From assembly GCA_963773875.1 (NCBI GenBank), contig CAVZCV010000006.1, positions 372,001 to 436,000 on the forward strand: 64,000 nucleotides of DNA. The letters run 5' to 3'. The stretch is from CAVTYH01 sp963773875 (GTDB taxonomy: Bacteria > Planctomycetota > Planctomycetia > Pirellulales > JADZDJ01). A model generated the notes under the pieces. The model was not told the origin of the DNA, did no database searches, and saw only the letters and a program-made list of their open reading frames with translations. Positions 1 to 9,505 of this stretch are shown piece by piece. The stretch's first letter is position 1. Each line of letters opens with the position of its first letter. The position numbers and the translations under genes are program-made.

Positions 1-1
1 G

Positions 2-412
2 GTTAGCAGCGATCAGCCGCTCAGCGAAGACCTGCTGAAGTACACACCCCGCGGTGGTCGCTGCGAGATTCCGGTAACTGCGTCGGTCAACATTGCACAA
101 GATAAATCTGAAAGCGAGAGCGATCGAAAGTTCAAAGCGCATTCGCCGGAGGAGCACAAATTCTTCGATTTGGTCACACTTGAAGGCGTACTCAAACTAC
201 GCAACTTTGAAAAGCGCGATGCAGAAATTGTGGTGACCAACTCTGTGCCGGGCAAACCGATTTCCGCGAGCGACGACGGCACGCTGACGGCAGACCCGAC
301 GAAATTACGGCTTTTGGACCGCGAAGGCAGCATCCGCTGGTCCTTTAAATTGAAACCGGGCGAATCCAAAGAGCTCAAATACAAGTATGAGCGATATGTG
401 CCGTCGAATTAA
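2..412 (+). CDS. C-terminal end of a DUF4139-like protein (5' partial)
   Basis: An open frame enters from the left edge of the window and stops at TAA 410-412. The tail contains GSIRWSFKLKPGESKELKYK, the pattern that ends DUF4139/mucoidy-inhibitor-A-like proteins: a short beta strand, a KPGE turn, then a basic KYKYE strand. About 136 residues are visible and the start lies outside the window. The stop overlaps a possible ATG of the following regulator gene (TAATG). The family is poorly characterised and usually envelope-associated. The assignment rests on this C-terminal pattern only. Confidence 0.5.
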   Translation, partial: VSSDQPLSEDLLKYTPRGGRCEIPVTASVNIAQDKSESESDRKFKAHSPEEHKFFDLVTLEGVLKLRNFEKRDAEIVVTNSVPGKPISASDDGTLTADPTKLRLLDREGSIRWSFKLKPGESKELKYKYERYVPSN

Positions 413-474
413 TGCGGCCAGAGCGCCGAACGATTAAAATGGCAACATCACTACTACTTCCGGCGAAGCCGCCG

Positions 475-1182
475 ATGACTGAAGCACAAACAATCTTAAC
501 TGTCGAAGACGATGCGGCAATTCGCCGCGGCATTGTCGATGCGCTACGGTTTGCTGGCTATGGTGTATTTGAAGCGGCTCGCGGCGACACCGGCCGAGAG
601 ATGGCGCTTGCGCGGTCGTACGATTTGGTACTGCTCGATTTGGTGCTGCCAGGCGGCGAAGGACTGGAGATTTTAAAAGCCGTGCGCGAAGTTCGGCCGA
701 CACAGCCGATTATTGTGCTCACAGCTCGCGGCGAAGAGCATGATCGGGTGAATGGGCTGCGGCTCGGGGCCGACGATTACGTCGTCAAGCCGTTCAGCGT
801 CAAAGAACTGCTGGCGCGTGTCGAAGCTGTGCTGCGGCGCTCTCCGGAAAGGCCGCGGGAAGTTTCGCAGATCAAACTGCCGGGCGCCGTGGTCGATCTG
901 GCGCGCTCCGAGGTGCGGTTCAATAACGGCGAACGCACCGAGCTTTCGGAAAAGGAAGTCGAGCTGCTGCAGTATCTGGCCGCTAACAGCGGGCGGGCAA
1001 TTTCGCGCGACGAATTACTGCGACGCGTATGGCAGATTGACCCTCGCGGTATTTCGACCCGAACGATTGATATGCACGTCACTCGGCTGCGCGAAAAACT
1101 GAGAGATGATTCCGAAGAACCCCATATTGTGCTAACGGTGCGTGGCAAGGGTTATATGATTGCAGCGGAGGCAATGCGCTGA
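475..1182 (+). CDS. OmpR/PhoB-family response regulator
   Basis: A cytoplasmic two-component DNA-binding regulator. The N-terminal receiver domain (about residues 5-118, counted from ATG 475) has the acidic pair at 11-13, the phosphoacceptor Asp about 55 in LLDLVLPG, Thr 83 and Lys 105 in VVKPFS. A winged-helix output domain follows (about 140-235) and ends in VRGKGYMI, typical of the OmpR type. An in-frame ATG at 412 would add 21 residues with no family match, so 475 is preferred. The stop TGA directly abuts the GTG of the sensor kinase gene, so the two form one translationally coupled pair. The stimulus and target genes are not evident. Confidence 0.93.
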   Translation: MTEAQTILTVEDDAAIRRGIVDALRFAGYGVFEAARGDTGREMALARSYDLVLLDLVLPGGEGLEILKAVREVRPTQPIIVLTARGEEHDRVNGLRLGADDYVVKPFSVKELLARVEAVLRRSPERPREVSQIKLPGAVVDLARSEVRFNNGERTELSEKEVELLQYLAANSGRAISRDELLRRVWQIDPRGISTRTIDMHVTRLREKLRDDSEEPHIVLTVRGKGYMIAAEAMR

Positions 1183-3168
1183 GTGAATCGTCCCTGGCAA
1201 ATCTGGCTCGCCTTTTCGATCTGCCTTGCAGTGGTCATTGCTGCAGTGGGCTGGGTCAGCGTCAAAGCGTTGCAAGCCGATGCGTCGGAAGCGGCTGCCA
1301 AGCGGCAGGCGCTGCTGGAAGAGAACGCCCGGCTGGCCCTATGGCGTATGGATTCGTTCATGGCGCCGCTGGTGGCGCAGGAAAGCGCGCGTCCGTATTT
1401 CACCTACGCGTCCTTCTACTCAGCGGAACGGTTCAACAATAAGGCGACGAATCGCAAAGGAGTAGCCGATGTCTCGATTCCTTCCCCGCTGTTGACGCAA
1501 AGCACGCCCTTCGTGCGGATGCACTTTCAATTCGAGCCCGGCGGTTCGCTGACTTCGCCGGAAGTTCCACAGGGGGCCATCGTCGGTAAGGCGGTTCCTG
1601 AGTTCCTGAGCGACGAACAGCTACACGACAACCGCGGTATTCTCGAAGGGCTGCAGAAATCGCTCGATCCCAGTACGTTGCTCGCCGATTTGCCACAGCC
1701 GGTTCCCGCCACATCTGCTCCAGCAATGGCAACGCTCAGCAACGGGTTGGTAATGGGCAATCCCACCGCGCCGAACGCGTCGCAGCCGGCGTTCAACACT
1801 GGTAATAACCTCGCGAATGCGCCAGCGATGATGAACGGGCCGCCGCCGAATGCACAGGATGCAAACCCGGAGGCCGCAAATTCGCAGCAGCAAATGCAGC
1901 AGCCGAATTATCAGCCACCGCAGAAAGATGCGCAACAATCGTTTGCTCAGTTGCTGCCGCAGCAAGGTGCGCGCGGCCAAATGGAATATCAAGCGCGGCA
2001 ACGCTCAATTGCGCAAAACAGTAGTCTTTCACAATTGGGCGGCCTCAACAATTTCGATGGAAACGTCACGCCCGGTCAGCCGTCGGAAGTCCAAATGTCG
2101 ATGATGACACCGCTGTGGATCGACGGCGATTTGGTCCTGGCCCGACGCGTCCGCATGGGAGATCGCGATTTCGTGCAGGGCTGCTTGCTGGCATGGTCGG
2201 GCGAGGATGGATTGCAACGCCAACTAATCGCGCAAAACGATATCGCAGATTTGCTGCCCAAAGCGGAATTGGTACCCGAGCCAAGCCCCGACCCTTCGAC
2301 GAGCGTTCGTCGCCTGGCATCGTTGCCTGTGAAATTAATTCCTGGGGCGCTGCCGCCGGTAATTGAGGCGGGCATTTCACCGATCAAACTTTCGCTGCTG
2401 GCAGCCTGGAGCGCCATGGCGCTGGCTGCCGCGGCCGTAGCCGTGCTCTTGCGCGGTGTGGTGACGCTCAGCGAACGTCGCGCGGCGTTTGTGTCTGCCG
2501 TCACGCACGAATTGCGCACGCCGCTTACAACATTTCGCATGTATGCCGAAATGCTCAGCGAAGGCATGGTGCGCAACGAAGACGATCGCCGCAGTTATTT
2601 GGAAACGCTGCGCATCGAGGCCGATCGATTGACACATTTGGTCGGAAACGTGCTGGCGTACGCTCGGCTGGAGCGCGGACGGACCGGCGGACGAATTGAA
2701 GCGATGCAGGTTTCGGAGCTGCTCAAAGTCGCCACACAACGGCTTGCCGATCGAGCTGGTCAAGCGGAACTAGAATTGTGCGTCGACCCGCAGGCGGGGA
2801 TCGCGCAGCAGACTGTGAAGGCCGATCCTGCTGCGGTCGAACAGATTTTGTTCAATCTGGTTGATAATGCATGCAAGTATTCCGCCCTCGCTAAAGATCG
2901 TCGCCTGCACCTTTCGGTCAAGCGTGGCGCAGGCCACGTCTGCATTCGAGTGCGCGATCACGGTCCTGGCATCGTTGCTGCCGAAGAGCGACGCTTGTTC
3001 CAACCATTTCGTAAGTCGGCGCAAGAAGCAGCTCAATCGGCGCCCGGTGTGGGCCTGGGATTGTCGTTAAGCCAACGTCTTGCCCGCGATATGCATGGCG
3101 ACTTGCGCTATGAAGCCGCGTCAAACGGCGACGGCGCGTGCTTTGTATTGACGCTGCCAGTCAGTTGA
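1183..3168 (+). CDS. Membrane sensor histidine kinase
   Basis: This is the kinase partner of the regulator just upstream; its GTG start follows that stop with no gap. About 661 residues. A membrane segment lies at about 5-28 and a second at about 400-425, enclosing roughly 370 extracytoplasmic residues. The second half of that region (about 190-290) is rich in Gln, Asn, Pro and Ala. The cytoplasmic part holds an H-box with phosphoacceptor His about 442 (VTHELRTPL), an N-box (LFNLVDNACKYS), a G1 box (RDHGPGI) and a G2 box (GVGLGLSLSQ). No HAMP or PAS domain is obvious. The low-complexity sensor region gives no clue to the ligand. Confidence 0.92.
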   Translation: MNRPWQIWLAFSICLAVVIAAVGWVSVKALQADASEAAAKRQALLEENARLALWRMDSFMAPLVAQESARPYFTYASFYSAERFNNKATNRKGVADVSIPSPLLTQSTPFVRMHFQFEPGGSLTSPEVPQGAIVGKAVPEFLSDEQLHDNRGILEGLQKSLDPSTLLADLPQPVPATSAPAMATLSNGLVMGNPTAPNASQPAFNTGNNLANAPAMMNGPPPNAQDANPEAANSQQQMQQPNYQPPQKDAQQSFAQLLPQQGARGQMEYQARQRSIAQNSSLSQLGGLNNFDGNVTPGQPSEVQMSMMTPLWIDGDLVLARRVRMGDRDFVQGCLLAWSGEDGLQRQLIAQNDIADLLPKAELVPEPSPDPSTSVRRLASLPVKLIPGALPPVIEAGISPIKLSLLAAWSAMALAAAAVAVLLRGVVTLSERRAAFVSAVTHELRTPLTTFRMYAEMLSEGMVRNEDDRRSYLETLRIEADRLTHLVGNVLAYARLERGRTGGRIEAMQVSELLKVATQRLADRAGQAELELCVDPQAGIAQQTVKADPAAVEQILFNLVDNACKYSALAKDRRLHLSVKRGAGHVCIRVRDHGPGIVAAEERRLFQPFRKSAQEAAQSAPGVGLGLSLSQRLARDMHGDLRYEAASNGDGACFVLTLPVS

Positions 3169-3206
3169 AAATTGAACGGGCGACCGCAATCGGCCGTTCA
3201 CGACGT

Positions 3207-3893
3207 TCATCCGCTGCCGGCAAGTCGTTGCTTCTCGTCTGCCGCGCTAAGCCGGTGGTATTCGGGCGCGATTCGAAAAACATCGTCTCGTTGTCCATTT
3301 TTGAATTTGCGCACGCCAAGTTGACCGACGGCGATTGCTTTTGGAAACCAATGTGCTTGGTTGATGACAACGGCGCCTGCCGGAACTCGATTCGCGACTT
3401 TCGCCACTGCGGGTCCGCAGACGGATTGGCCGTCTTTAATGCGTAGCATCAGTTCTTTATCGTCAAGCAATTCAGTCTTGTCATCCCACGTCCACTCGCC
3501 ATTGGAGTTGAGCACAAATAGCGCAGCGAATACTTGATTTCGCTGTGCATCAATGAGCGTCCAAACCGAGTCGCGCACTTTTGCGCACTGCCAGGCAATC
3601 GCTTCCAAGGAATTGACACCGATCACGTCGGCCCCAACGGCATACGCGAAAAGTTTCGCGGTGGTGACGCCAACTCGCAGCCCGGTAAATGACCCCGGCC
3701 CAATGGCAACGGCGGTCAGCTTAATGTCACGCGGACTCCAGCCCTTTCCAGCCAACAATTTCGCGATCCCGGCGGAAAGCGATTGGGCACTGCGCACTTC
3801 TGGATCAAGGTCGAACGCGGCGACGAGTTTATCGTCATCTAATATGGCAACGCTGCCCGATTGCTCAACAGTTTCGATCGCTAATATCCGCAT
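3207..3893 (-). CDS. tsaB: TsaB, tRNA threonylcarbamoyladenosine biosynthesis protein
   Basis: TsaB is the inactive Kae1-like partner that, with TsaD and TsaE, transfers the threonylcarbamoyl group to A37 of ANN-decoding tRNAs. The 228-residue protein begins MRILAIETVEQSGSVAI, and the AIGPGSFTGLRVGV motif at about residues 60-75 is diagnostic of TsaB. It converges on the kinase gene with a 38-base gap. A TsaC domain, which makes the threonylcarbamoyl-AMP donor, is encoded far away at 52879. Confidence 0.92.
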   Translation of the reverse strand: MRILAIETVEQSGSVAILDDDKLVAAFDLDPEVRSAQSLSAGIAKLLAGKGWSPRDIKLTAVAIGPGSFTGLRVGVTTAKLFAYAVGADVIGVNSLEAIAWQCAKVRDSVWTLIDAQRNQVFAALFVLNSNGEWTWDDKTELLDDKELMLRIKDGQSVCGPAVAKVANRVPAGAVVINQAHWFPKAIAVGQLGVRKFKNGQRDDVFRIAPEYHRLSAADEKQRLAGSG

Positions 3894-4135
3894 TCGGGGT
3901 CAATCGGAGCGACGCTGTGATCTGTCGAAGCAACGCCGAAAATGAGATTTCGCCGCAACGGTCGAACGCGCAACTTCAAGCCTGCTAATGGCTTGACCGC
4001 GGACCATGACGTTCGTAGACTGCCAGTTTAGCCTTGAAACGAGCGGCCGGATAGAATGTTGTACGATCCAGCGCTGGCCGACGTGGGGTCTGCGAAGCGA
4101 TTCTGGGTTTTCTTTTCCGCCCTGGCAGGTCGTGC

Positions 4136-4888
4136 GTGAAGCGAGCCATTATTAGCGATATTCACAGCAATCTCGAGGCGCTCGAGGCTGTGCTGGCAGA
4201 TATTCGCTCTCAGGGGATCACCGAGATCTTCTGTTTGGGAGACATTATCGGCTATGGCCCGAATCCGCGCGAGTGCATCGACTTGGTCATGAACTGCGAG
4301 ATCTGCATTCTGGGCAACCACGATCAAGGTGCGCTCTTTGATCCGGAAGGATTTAACACGGGCGCCGAGCGCGCCATTTTCTGGACGCGCGAGCAACTGG
4401 AGAATCCACGCGGTAGCCCGAGCGACAACGCTCGCCGCTGGGAATTTCTGGGCGAGTTGCCGCGGAGTCACAAAGAGAATGGCTGCCTCTACGTGCACGG
4501 TTCGCCACGCAATCCTTTGAACGAATATGTTTTTCCCGAAGACACGATTTGCAGCCCGAAGAAGTTGGAAAAGAGCTTCGCATTGATCCAACGCTTTTGC
4601 TTTCAGGGTCACACCCACGTGCCGGGTGTCTTCACCGAAAGCATGAATTTTTTGAGCCCTGAGGAGATCAATTACACGTATCACCTCGGAAATGAAAAGG
4701 CGATGATGAATGTGGGTTCCGTTGGGCAACCGCGCGACGGCGATCGCCGCGCATGTTACGTTGTGCAGGAAGACGACAAAATCACCTACCGGCGGATCGA
4801 ATATCCTGCTGAAAAGACACGGCAGAAGATTCACGACATTTCCGATCTCGATAACTTCCTCGGCGATCGGCTTCTGGAAGGGCGGTAA
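4136..4888 (+). CDS. Calcineurin-like metallophosphoesterase (YfcE/diadenosine tetraphosphatase-like)
   Basis: A binuclear-metal phosphoesterase of 250 residues, predicted cytoplasmic. All five family motifs are visible: D8-x-H10 (SDIHSN), GDIIGYG, GNHD, a mid-protein His region and GHTHVPG, followed by VGSVGQPRDGD near the end. This matches the MJ0936/YfcE type, which hydrolyses phosphodiesters or dinucleotides in vitro; the true substrate is unknown. Start GTG 4136 is chosen because KRAIISDIHSN is the family's N-terminus. It stands alone between tsaB and yidC. Confidence 0.87.
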   Translation: MKRAIISDIHSNLEALEAVLADIRSQGITEIFCLGDIIGYGPNPRECIDLVMNCEICILGNHDQGALFDPEGFNTGAERAIFWTREQLENPRGSPSDNARRWEFLGELPRSHKENGCLYVHGSPRNPLNEYVFPEDTICSPKKLEKSFALIQRFCFQGHTHVPGVFTESMNFLSPEEINYTYHLGNEKAMMNVGSVGQPRDGDRRACYVVQEDDKITYRRIEYPAEKTRQKIHDISDLDNFLGDRLLEGR

Positions 4889-4987
4889 AACTCCTGCTCC
4901 GGCCTCGCTCGTTTCGGTCGGGATTGGCGAGGCGACCGGCCAATCTTCAAAGCCCGGCAGCGAATAGTCGTCTATCGTTTCAGCGGC

Positions 4988-5016
4988 TTGGCACCTATAT
5001 TTCTGCTAGATATTTA
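4988..5016 (+). promoter_or_regulatory. Possible sigma-70-type promoter upstream of yidC
   Basis: TTGGCA at 4988-4993 and TATTTA at 5011-5016 are separated by 17 bases and end about 32 bases before GTG 5049. The -35 matches 5 of 6 consensus bases, the -10 only 3 of 6. Confidence 0.28.
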
Positions 5017-5048
5017 ACGTTTTCAATTTGAGTTCGAGGACTATTTTC

Positions 5049-7461
5049 GTGGAACGACGATTCGTTTTGTTCATCGTTTTGTCGATGGCCGTCTTAATTG
5101 GCAACTTTGCGTTGCAAGCCTGGCTGCGCGGAAGGCAGCCGCCCCCAGTGGCACAGGCAAAAGGCGACGGAAAGGCAAACGGAAAGGCAGAGCAGAAAAA
5201 GGGCGAAAACAATCAAGCAGAAATCAAAGCACCTGACGCAAAGGCCGAAGAACCGGCAAAGCCTGATGGCACAAAGCCTGCCGACGACGCCGCAGCAGAG
5301 GCCGATGCCCCTGAAGCCAAGCCGCAATGGTTCACGCTCGGATCGGCAGATCCGAGTGATCAGAGCCCGTATCGACTGCTCGTCACTCTCACGAGCCAAG
5401 GCGCGGCCATCGAACGCATCGAACTTAGCAGCGCGCGGTATCGAGATCTTGAAGATCGTAGCGGATACCTTGGGCATTTGGCATGTGAAGATACCCCCGG
5501 CGCCAGTGGCGTAAAAGTGAATGTGGTTGGCAAAGCCACACCCGCAGATCTTGCTCACATCGAGGTTGGCGACATCATCAGCCAGATCGATTCCACGCCG
5601 ATCAGTGATACGGCTCAGTTCGTCAAAGTGCTGGCACAAACGCGACCAAACCAAGACGTCGAGATTACAGTCAACCGCAATGGCATGCCGCAAAAGCTGA
5701 CTGCCACGCTGGGCCGCAGGCCACTGGAAGTTGTCCGACCCGAGGTAATGCGTAAGGGCACGGAATCAATTCCTGAGGCACTCGAAGTTGTAGGCACCAG
5801 TCCTCACGATCCGTTTTCCTATTTGCTCACTCTGTGGCAAGTGGACGACAAGAAGCTCGCTGACGATGCGGCGCTGGATGCCGAACTCGCCGGTATTAAT
5901 TTACGGACCGTTCATTGGGACGCCGAACAAATAGGCGACACTGTCAAGTTCACCCGGGATCTAAAAAAACTCGGCTTGCGCATTGTCAAAACGTATACCA
6001 TCGCTAAGCCGGATGGCGACCAACCCGGCTATCACTTGACGCTCACGATCGAGATCCAAAACATTGGCGACTCCGTCCGAAAAGTCGCGTATCAGTTGGA
6101 TGGCCCGACCAGTTTGCCAACGGAAGGCTGGTGGTACGCAACTCGTATTTCGCGCGACTGGGGCGGCGGGTCTGCGAAATACTGCCTTGTTACTGCAGGA
6201 CCGTTCGCCGGCGCTTATCAGCCCGGTGGCCATTGCCGGTGGAAAGCTGGATCCGCCGTACCGCTCCGAAGAGCCAGGAACCTTGCTAGGTTACGCGGGT
6301 GTGGACGCACAGTATTTCGCGTCTGCGTTGCTGCCACAGCCGTTCAAAGGTCGTGAGCCGTGGCTTGCAGAAATCAAACCGATTTTGGTCGGCAAGATGC
6401 CGGAAGATCCGAAATTTAAAACGCTCGGCAACGTTTCGTGTCGCCTCATAAGTATTCCCAGAACCCTTCCCCCCAATAAGCCCGAAGAATCGCTTGCGCA
6501 TACGTACACTGTGTTTGCGGGGCCCAAGCGCCCGGAACTGTTGGCGCAGTATCCACTGGCAGATCCGCAGACGGGTTTTGCGGGCGATCCACAAAACAAT
6601 CTTGGCGAATTGATCTACTATGGCTGGCCGATTTGGGCGGCGGTGGCGCGGCCCATGACGCACATCTTGCACTTCTTTTATTCCATCGTCGGCAACTACG
6701 GTATTGCCATCATCATGCTTACGGTGCTGGTGCGCGGATGCATGTTTCCGCTTTCGCGGAAGCAGGCGCTGGGTGCGCAAAAGATGCAAGAGCTCAAGCC
6801 GGAAATGGATCGGATCAACGAAAAATTCAAAGGAAAGCCAGAAGAGAAGACCCGGGCGATGCAGGAGCTATGGCGCAAACATAATTACAACCCGATGTCC
6901 GGTTGCCTGCTCGCGTTTTTGCAGTTGCCGATTTTCATCGGGCTCTACCGGGCGTTGATGATCAACGTTGAACTCCGGCAGGCGCCGCTGCTGGGAGAAT
7001 CGATACATTGGTGCTCCAATTTGGCGGCGCCCGACATGCTGTTTCATTGGCGCGATTGGTCGTTCATGCCCGGCTTTTTGACGGCATACAAAGGATTCAT
7101 GTCGCTTGGACCGTATTTGAACATCTTGCCGCTATTTACGGTCGGACTATTCATCCTGCAACAGCAGATGTTTATGCCACCGGCGACGGATGATCAGACC
7201 CGCATGCAGCAGAAGATGATGAAGTACATGATGATTCTCATCGGCTACATGTTTTACACGGTTCCGAGCGGGTTATGCCTATACATCATCGCATCCAGCC
7301 TGTGGGGAATTGCCGAAAAGAAACTGTTGCCCAAAGCCAAGCCGGCCGGTGCCGCGTCTGCTGCGCCCGGCACGTCAAAGCTTGCGAAATTGTTTTCCAG
7401 CGAATCGAACGGCAGTTCATCGCAGCGGCGCGACCGCAAGAAGCAACGCCGCGGTAAGTAA
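5049..7461 (+). CDS. yidC: YidC membrane protein insertase, with internal PDZ domain (frameshifted)
   Basis: YidC inserts and folds inner-membrane proteins, alone or with SecYEG. It starts at GTG 5049 (VERRFVLFIVLS), giving an N-terminal membrane helix at about 5-22 and then a Lys/Glu/Ala-rich linker. Within the periplasmic domain, about residues 155-225 (from near ASGVKVNVVGKA to near KLTATLG) look like a PDZ fold, with the GDIISQI and NRNG hallmarks. The C-terminal insertase domain carries the conserved Arg (TVLVRGCMFPLS) and the later helices, and ends in a basic tail. The frame breaks at about 6160-6171 in a G-rich run: removing one G reads DWGGGLRNTA and restores about 803 residues. An alternative start is TTG 5028. 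Confidence 0.9.
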
Positions 7462-7523
7462 CGGAGCCCGATCGAAATAGCAACTGCGGGCGGTGATGTC
7501 CGGCCAATTCGCGGTCGATTTCT

Positions 7524-8917
7524 ATGTATTCTTTGGACGACACGATTGTTGCAATCGCGTCCGGCGCGGGCAGCGGCGCCCGTGGAATTGTCCGAGCCAG
7601 CGGGCCACGCGCCGTCGAGATTGCTGCTCATTGTTTTCAGGCCCGTGGTGCTGAGTTGGATCTTGCACACCGCGCCGAAGTGCAGGCGGTCAGCTGGCAA
7701 ATAGATTCTCTCTTGGGGACATTTCCAGTCGATTTGTTTCTCTGGCCAACTGCCCGCAGCTTCACGCGGCAACCCGTTGTGGAATTTCATACGTTTGGTT
7801 CTCCACCGTTAATGGAGTGCATTGCAGATCTTCTGTGTGGCCATGGCGCCCGGCGAGCGCAACCAGGCGAATTCACTATGCGAGCATTTCTTGCCGGTCG
7901 CCTCGATTTAATGCAGGCCGAAGCGGTTCTGGGGGTGATCGATGCCGCGGACCAGCGTCAACTGCATATCGCGCTGACTCAACTCGCCGGCGGACTCTCC
8001 ATCCCATTGCAAGCGCTGCGCGACGATTTGTTGAATTTGCTCGCCGATCTTGAGGCGGGCCTGGACTTTGTCGAAGACGATATCCGATTCGTGCATCCCG
8101 ACGAGCTTGTCGATCGCTTATCGAGCGCTGCCGGTCAGTTGCAGCGGCTAGCGACGCAGCTTCAAGCGCGACGGACTGAAAACGAAATGCCGCGGGTCGC
8201 GCTGATCGGCTCTGCCAATGTTGGTAAGAGCAGCCTTTTCAACGCGTTGAAAGGTGATACCGCGGCCATTGTCTCGCCCATCGCGGGAACGACTCGCGAT
8301 TATTTAATTGTCCAAATCGATGCGGCGGGCATGCCGATCGATTTGGTCGACACAGCCGGTATATTGCAAACCAGAAGCGGCGACGCGGTTTTAGTAGACA
8401 GAGTCTCATGCCACGCGACCGATCGAATTAATTCGTCCGCAATTGAAATTGCGGTTCAGCAACATAAGCAAGCCGACTTGTGCCTGCTGTGCCTGGATTC
8501 AACGGCGCACCAAGCGAATGGGAACGCCGGATGCTTAACTCAGAATCTACCATCATTGCGCTCACAAAGTGCGATGAGGCGCCTGATCAACGAGCGGCCA
8601 TCATTGCCGCCATTCGTACGAGTGCCCATTCCGGAATCGGGTTGGATTGCCTGCGTTTGGCGATTCGCGACGCGTTGGAATCGGAACGGTCCGGCACTAT
8701 CGCTATCAGCTCCACTGCCGGACGCATCAAAGAGAATCTGGACGGAGCCTTCAGCGCGCTGGCAAGTGGAACATTACTTGCTCGATCGCAGGCGGGTGAA
8801 GAATTGGTTGCCGCCGAGATCAGGTCGGCACTTTTAGAAATCGGCAAAATCGTTGGCGCAATCTATACCGACGACCTACTGGACCGGATCTTCAGCCGTT
8901 TTTGTATCGGCAAGTGA
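7524..8917 (+). CDS. mnmE: MnmE, tRNA U34 modification GTPase (frameshifted)
   Basis: With MnmG, MnmE builds the carboxymethylaminomethyl group on wobble U34 of certain tRNAs. The N-terminal tetrahydrofolate-binding domain begins MYSLDDTIVAIASG. The G domain has a P-loop in GSANVGKSSLFN, the switch-I GTTRD, LVDTAG and the TKCD specificity motif. The protein ends in the invariant C-x-G-K (FCIGK). The frame changes at about 8500-8515: one missing base between DSTAHQAN and EWERRMLNS. Restoring it gives about 464 residues, the usual length. About 15 extra residues follow DTAG compared with the E. coli protein. It lies 62 bases after yidC, the usual yidC-mnmE neighbourhood. Confidence 0.9.
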
Positions 8918-8926
8918 ACCGCGCCG

Positions 8927-9148
8927 GCCGTGACGGACGCGGCTTTGATTGCCGCCGCGCAAAAAGCAGAACATTACGAGATTTCAAGTTATTGCACCAC
9001 ACGCACCCTTGTGGAACTCTTGGCTAGCGACGAAGCTGTTTAACATCTCCGGCAAACGCTGGATGAAGAGAAAGAGACTGACGAAGAATTGACAAAGATT
9101 GCGACGCGCGAAGCCAATGCTGAGGCCGTAACTGCCAGCAACGAATAA
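8927..9148 (+). pseudogene. Remnant of a DUF892 (YciE/YciF, ferritin-like) gene
   Basis: Translation of this frame gives ALIAAAQKAEHYEISSY, then a TAA at 9041-9043, then LRQTLDEEKETDEELTKIA to a final stop at 9146-9148. Both halves match the C-terminal half of DUF892 proteins, a ferritin-like helical family in which HYE and the EEKETDE segment carry metal-binding positions. The first half of the family (roughly 90 residues) is missing, because mnmE ends at 8917. The in-frame stop and the 5' truncation mark it as decayed. It is too short and interrupted to show up as an ordinary ORF. Confidence 0.75.
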
Positions 9149-9166
9149 CCAATTTAAAGGTGCAAC

Positions 9167-9484
9167 GTGTCCTTTGACGGATCCAGTGCCGTCCCCACAC
9201 GCGAGGCGATTGATTCGTCGGTAGGGCCATTGCTTTTGGAGTTTGGCACGGATTGGTGCGGTTTTTGTCAGGCTGCGGAACCGCTGATTGTTAAAGCGAT
9301 TGCCGAATTTCCGAGTTTAAATCGCATCAATGTAGAAGATGGTCCAGGTCGACCGCTCGGCCGTTCGTATCGCATCAAGCTTTGGCCCACATTGATTTTT
9401 CTGCAAAATGGAGTCGAAAAGGTGCGACTTGTTCATCCGCAGACAACGGACGAGATCACCGCTGCCATTCGAACTATCGTTTGA
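9167..9484 (+). CDS. Thioredoxin-family protein (CGFC active site)
   Basis: A single thioredoxin-fold domain of 105 residues, predicted cytoplasmic, with no signal peptide. The redox pair is C31-G-F-C34 in GTDWCGFCQ, and the cis-proline loop is LWPTLIF. The dipeptide between the cysteines is GF rather than the GP of classical TrxA, so a disulfide reductase of unassigned partner is more likely than the housekeeping thioredoxin at 60218. It starts at GTG 9167. A convergent gene ends 22 bases downstream. Confidence 0.82.
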   Translation: MSFDGSSAVPTREAIDSSVGPLLLEFGTDWCGFCQAAEPLIVKAIAEFPSLNRINVEDGPGRPLGRSYRIKLWPTLIFLQNGVEKVRLVHPQTTDEITAAIRTIV

Positions 9485-9505
9485 ACGAATGAGGTCGGGG
9501 AACAA

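Noticed and set aside
4028..4834. A 268-codon minus-strand frame over the metallophosphoesterase
   Set aside because: The plus-strand gene has all five catalytic motifs; the antisense frame has none.
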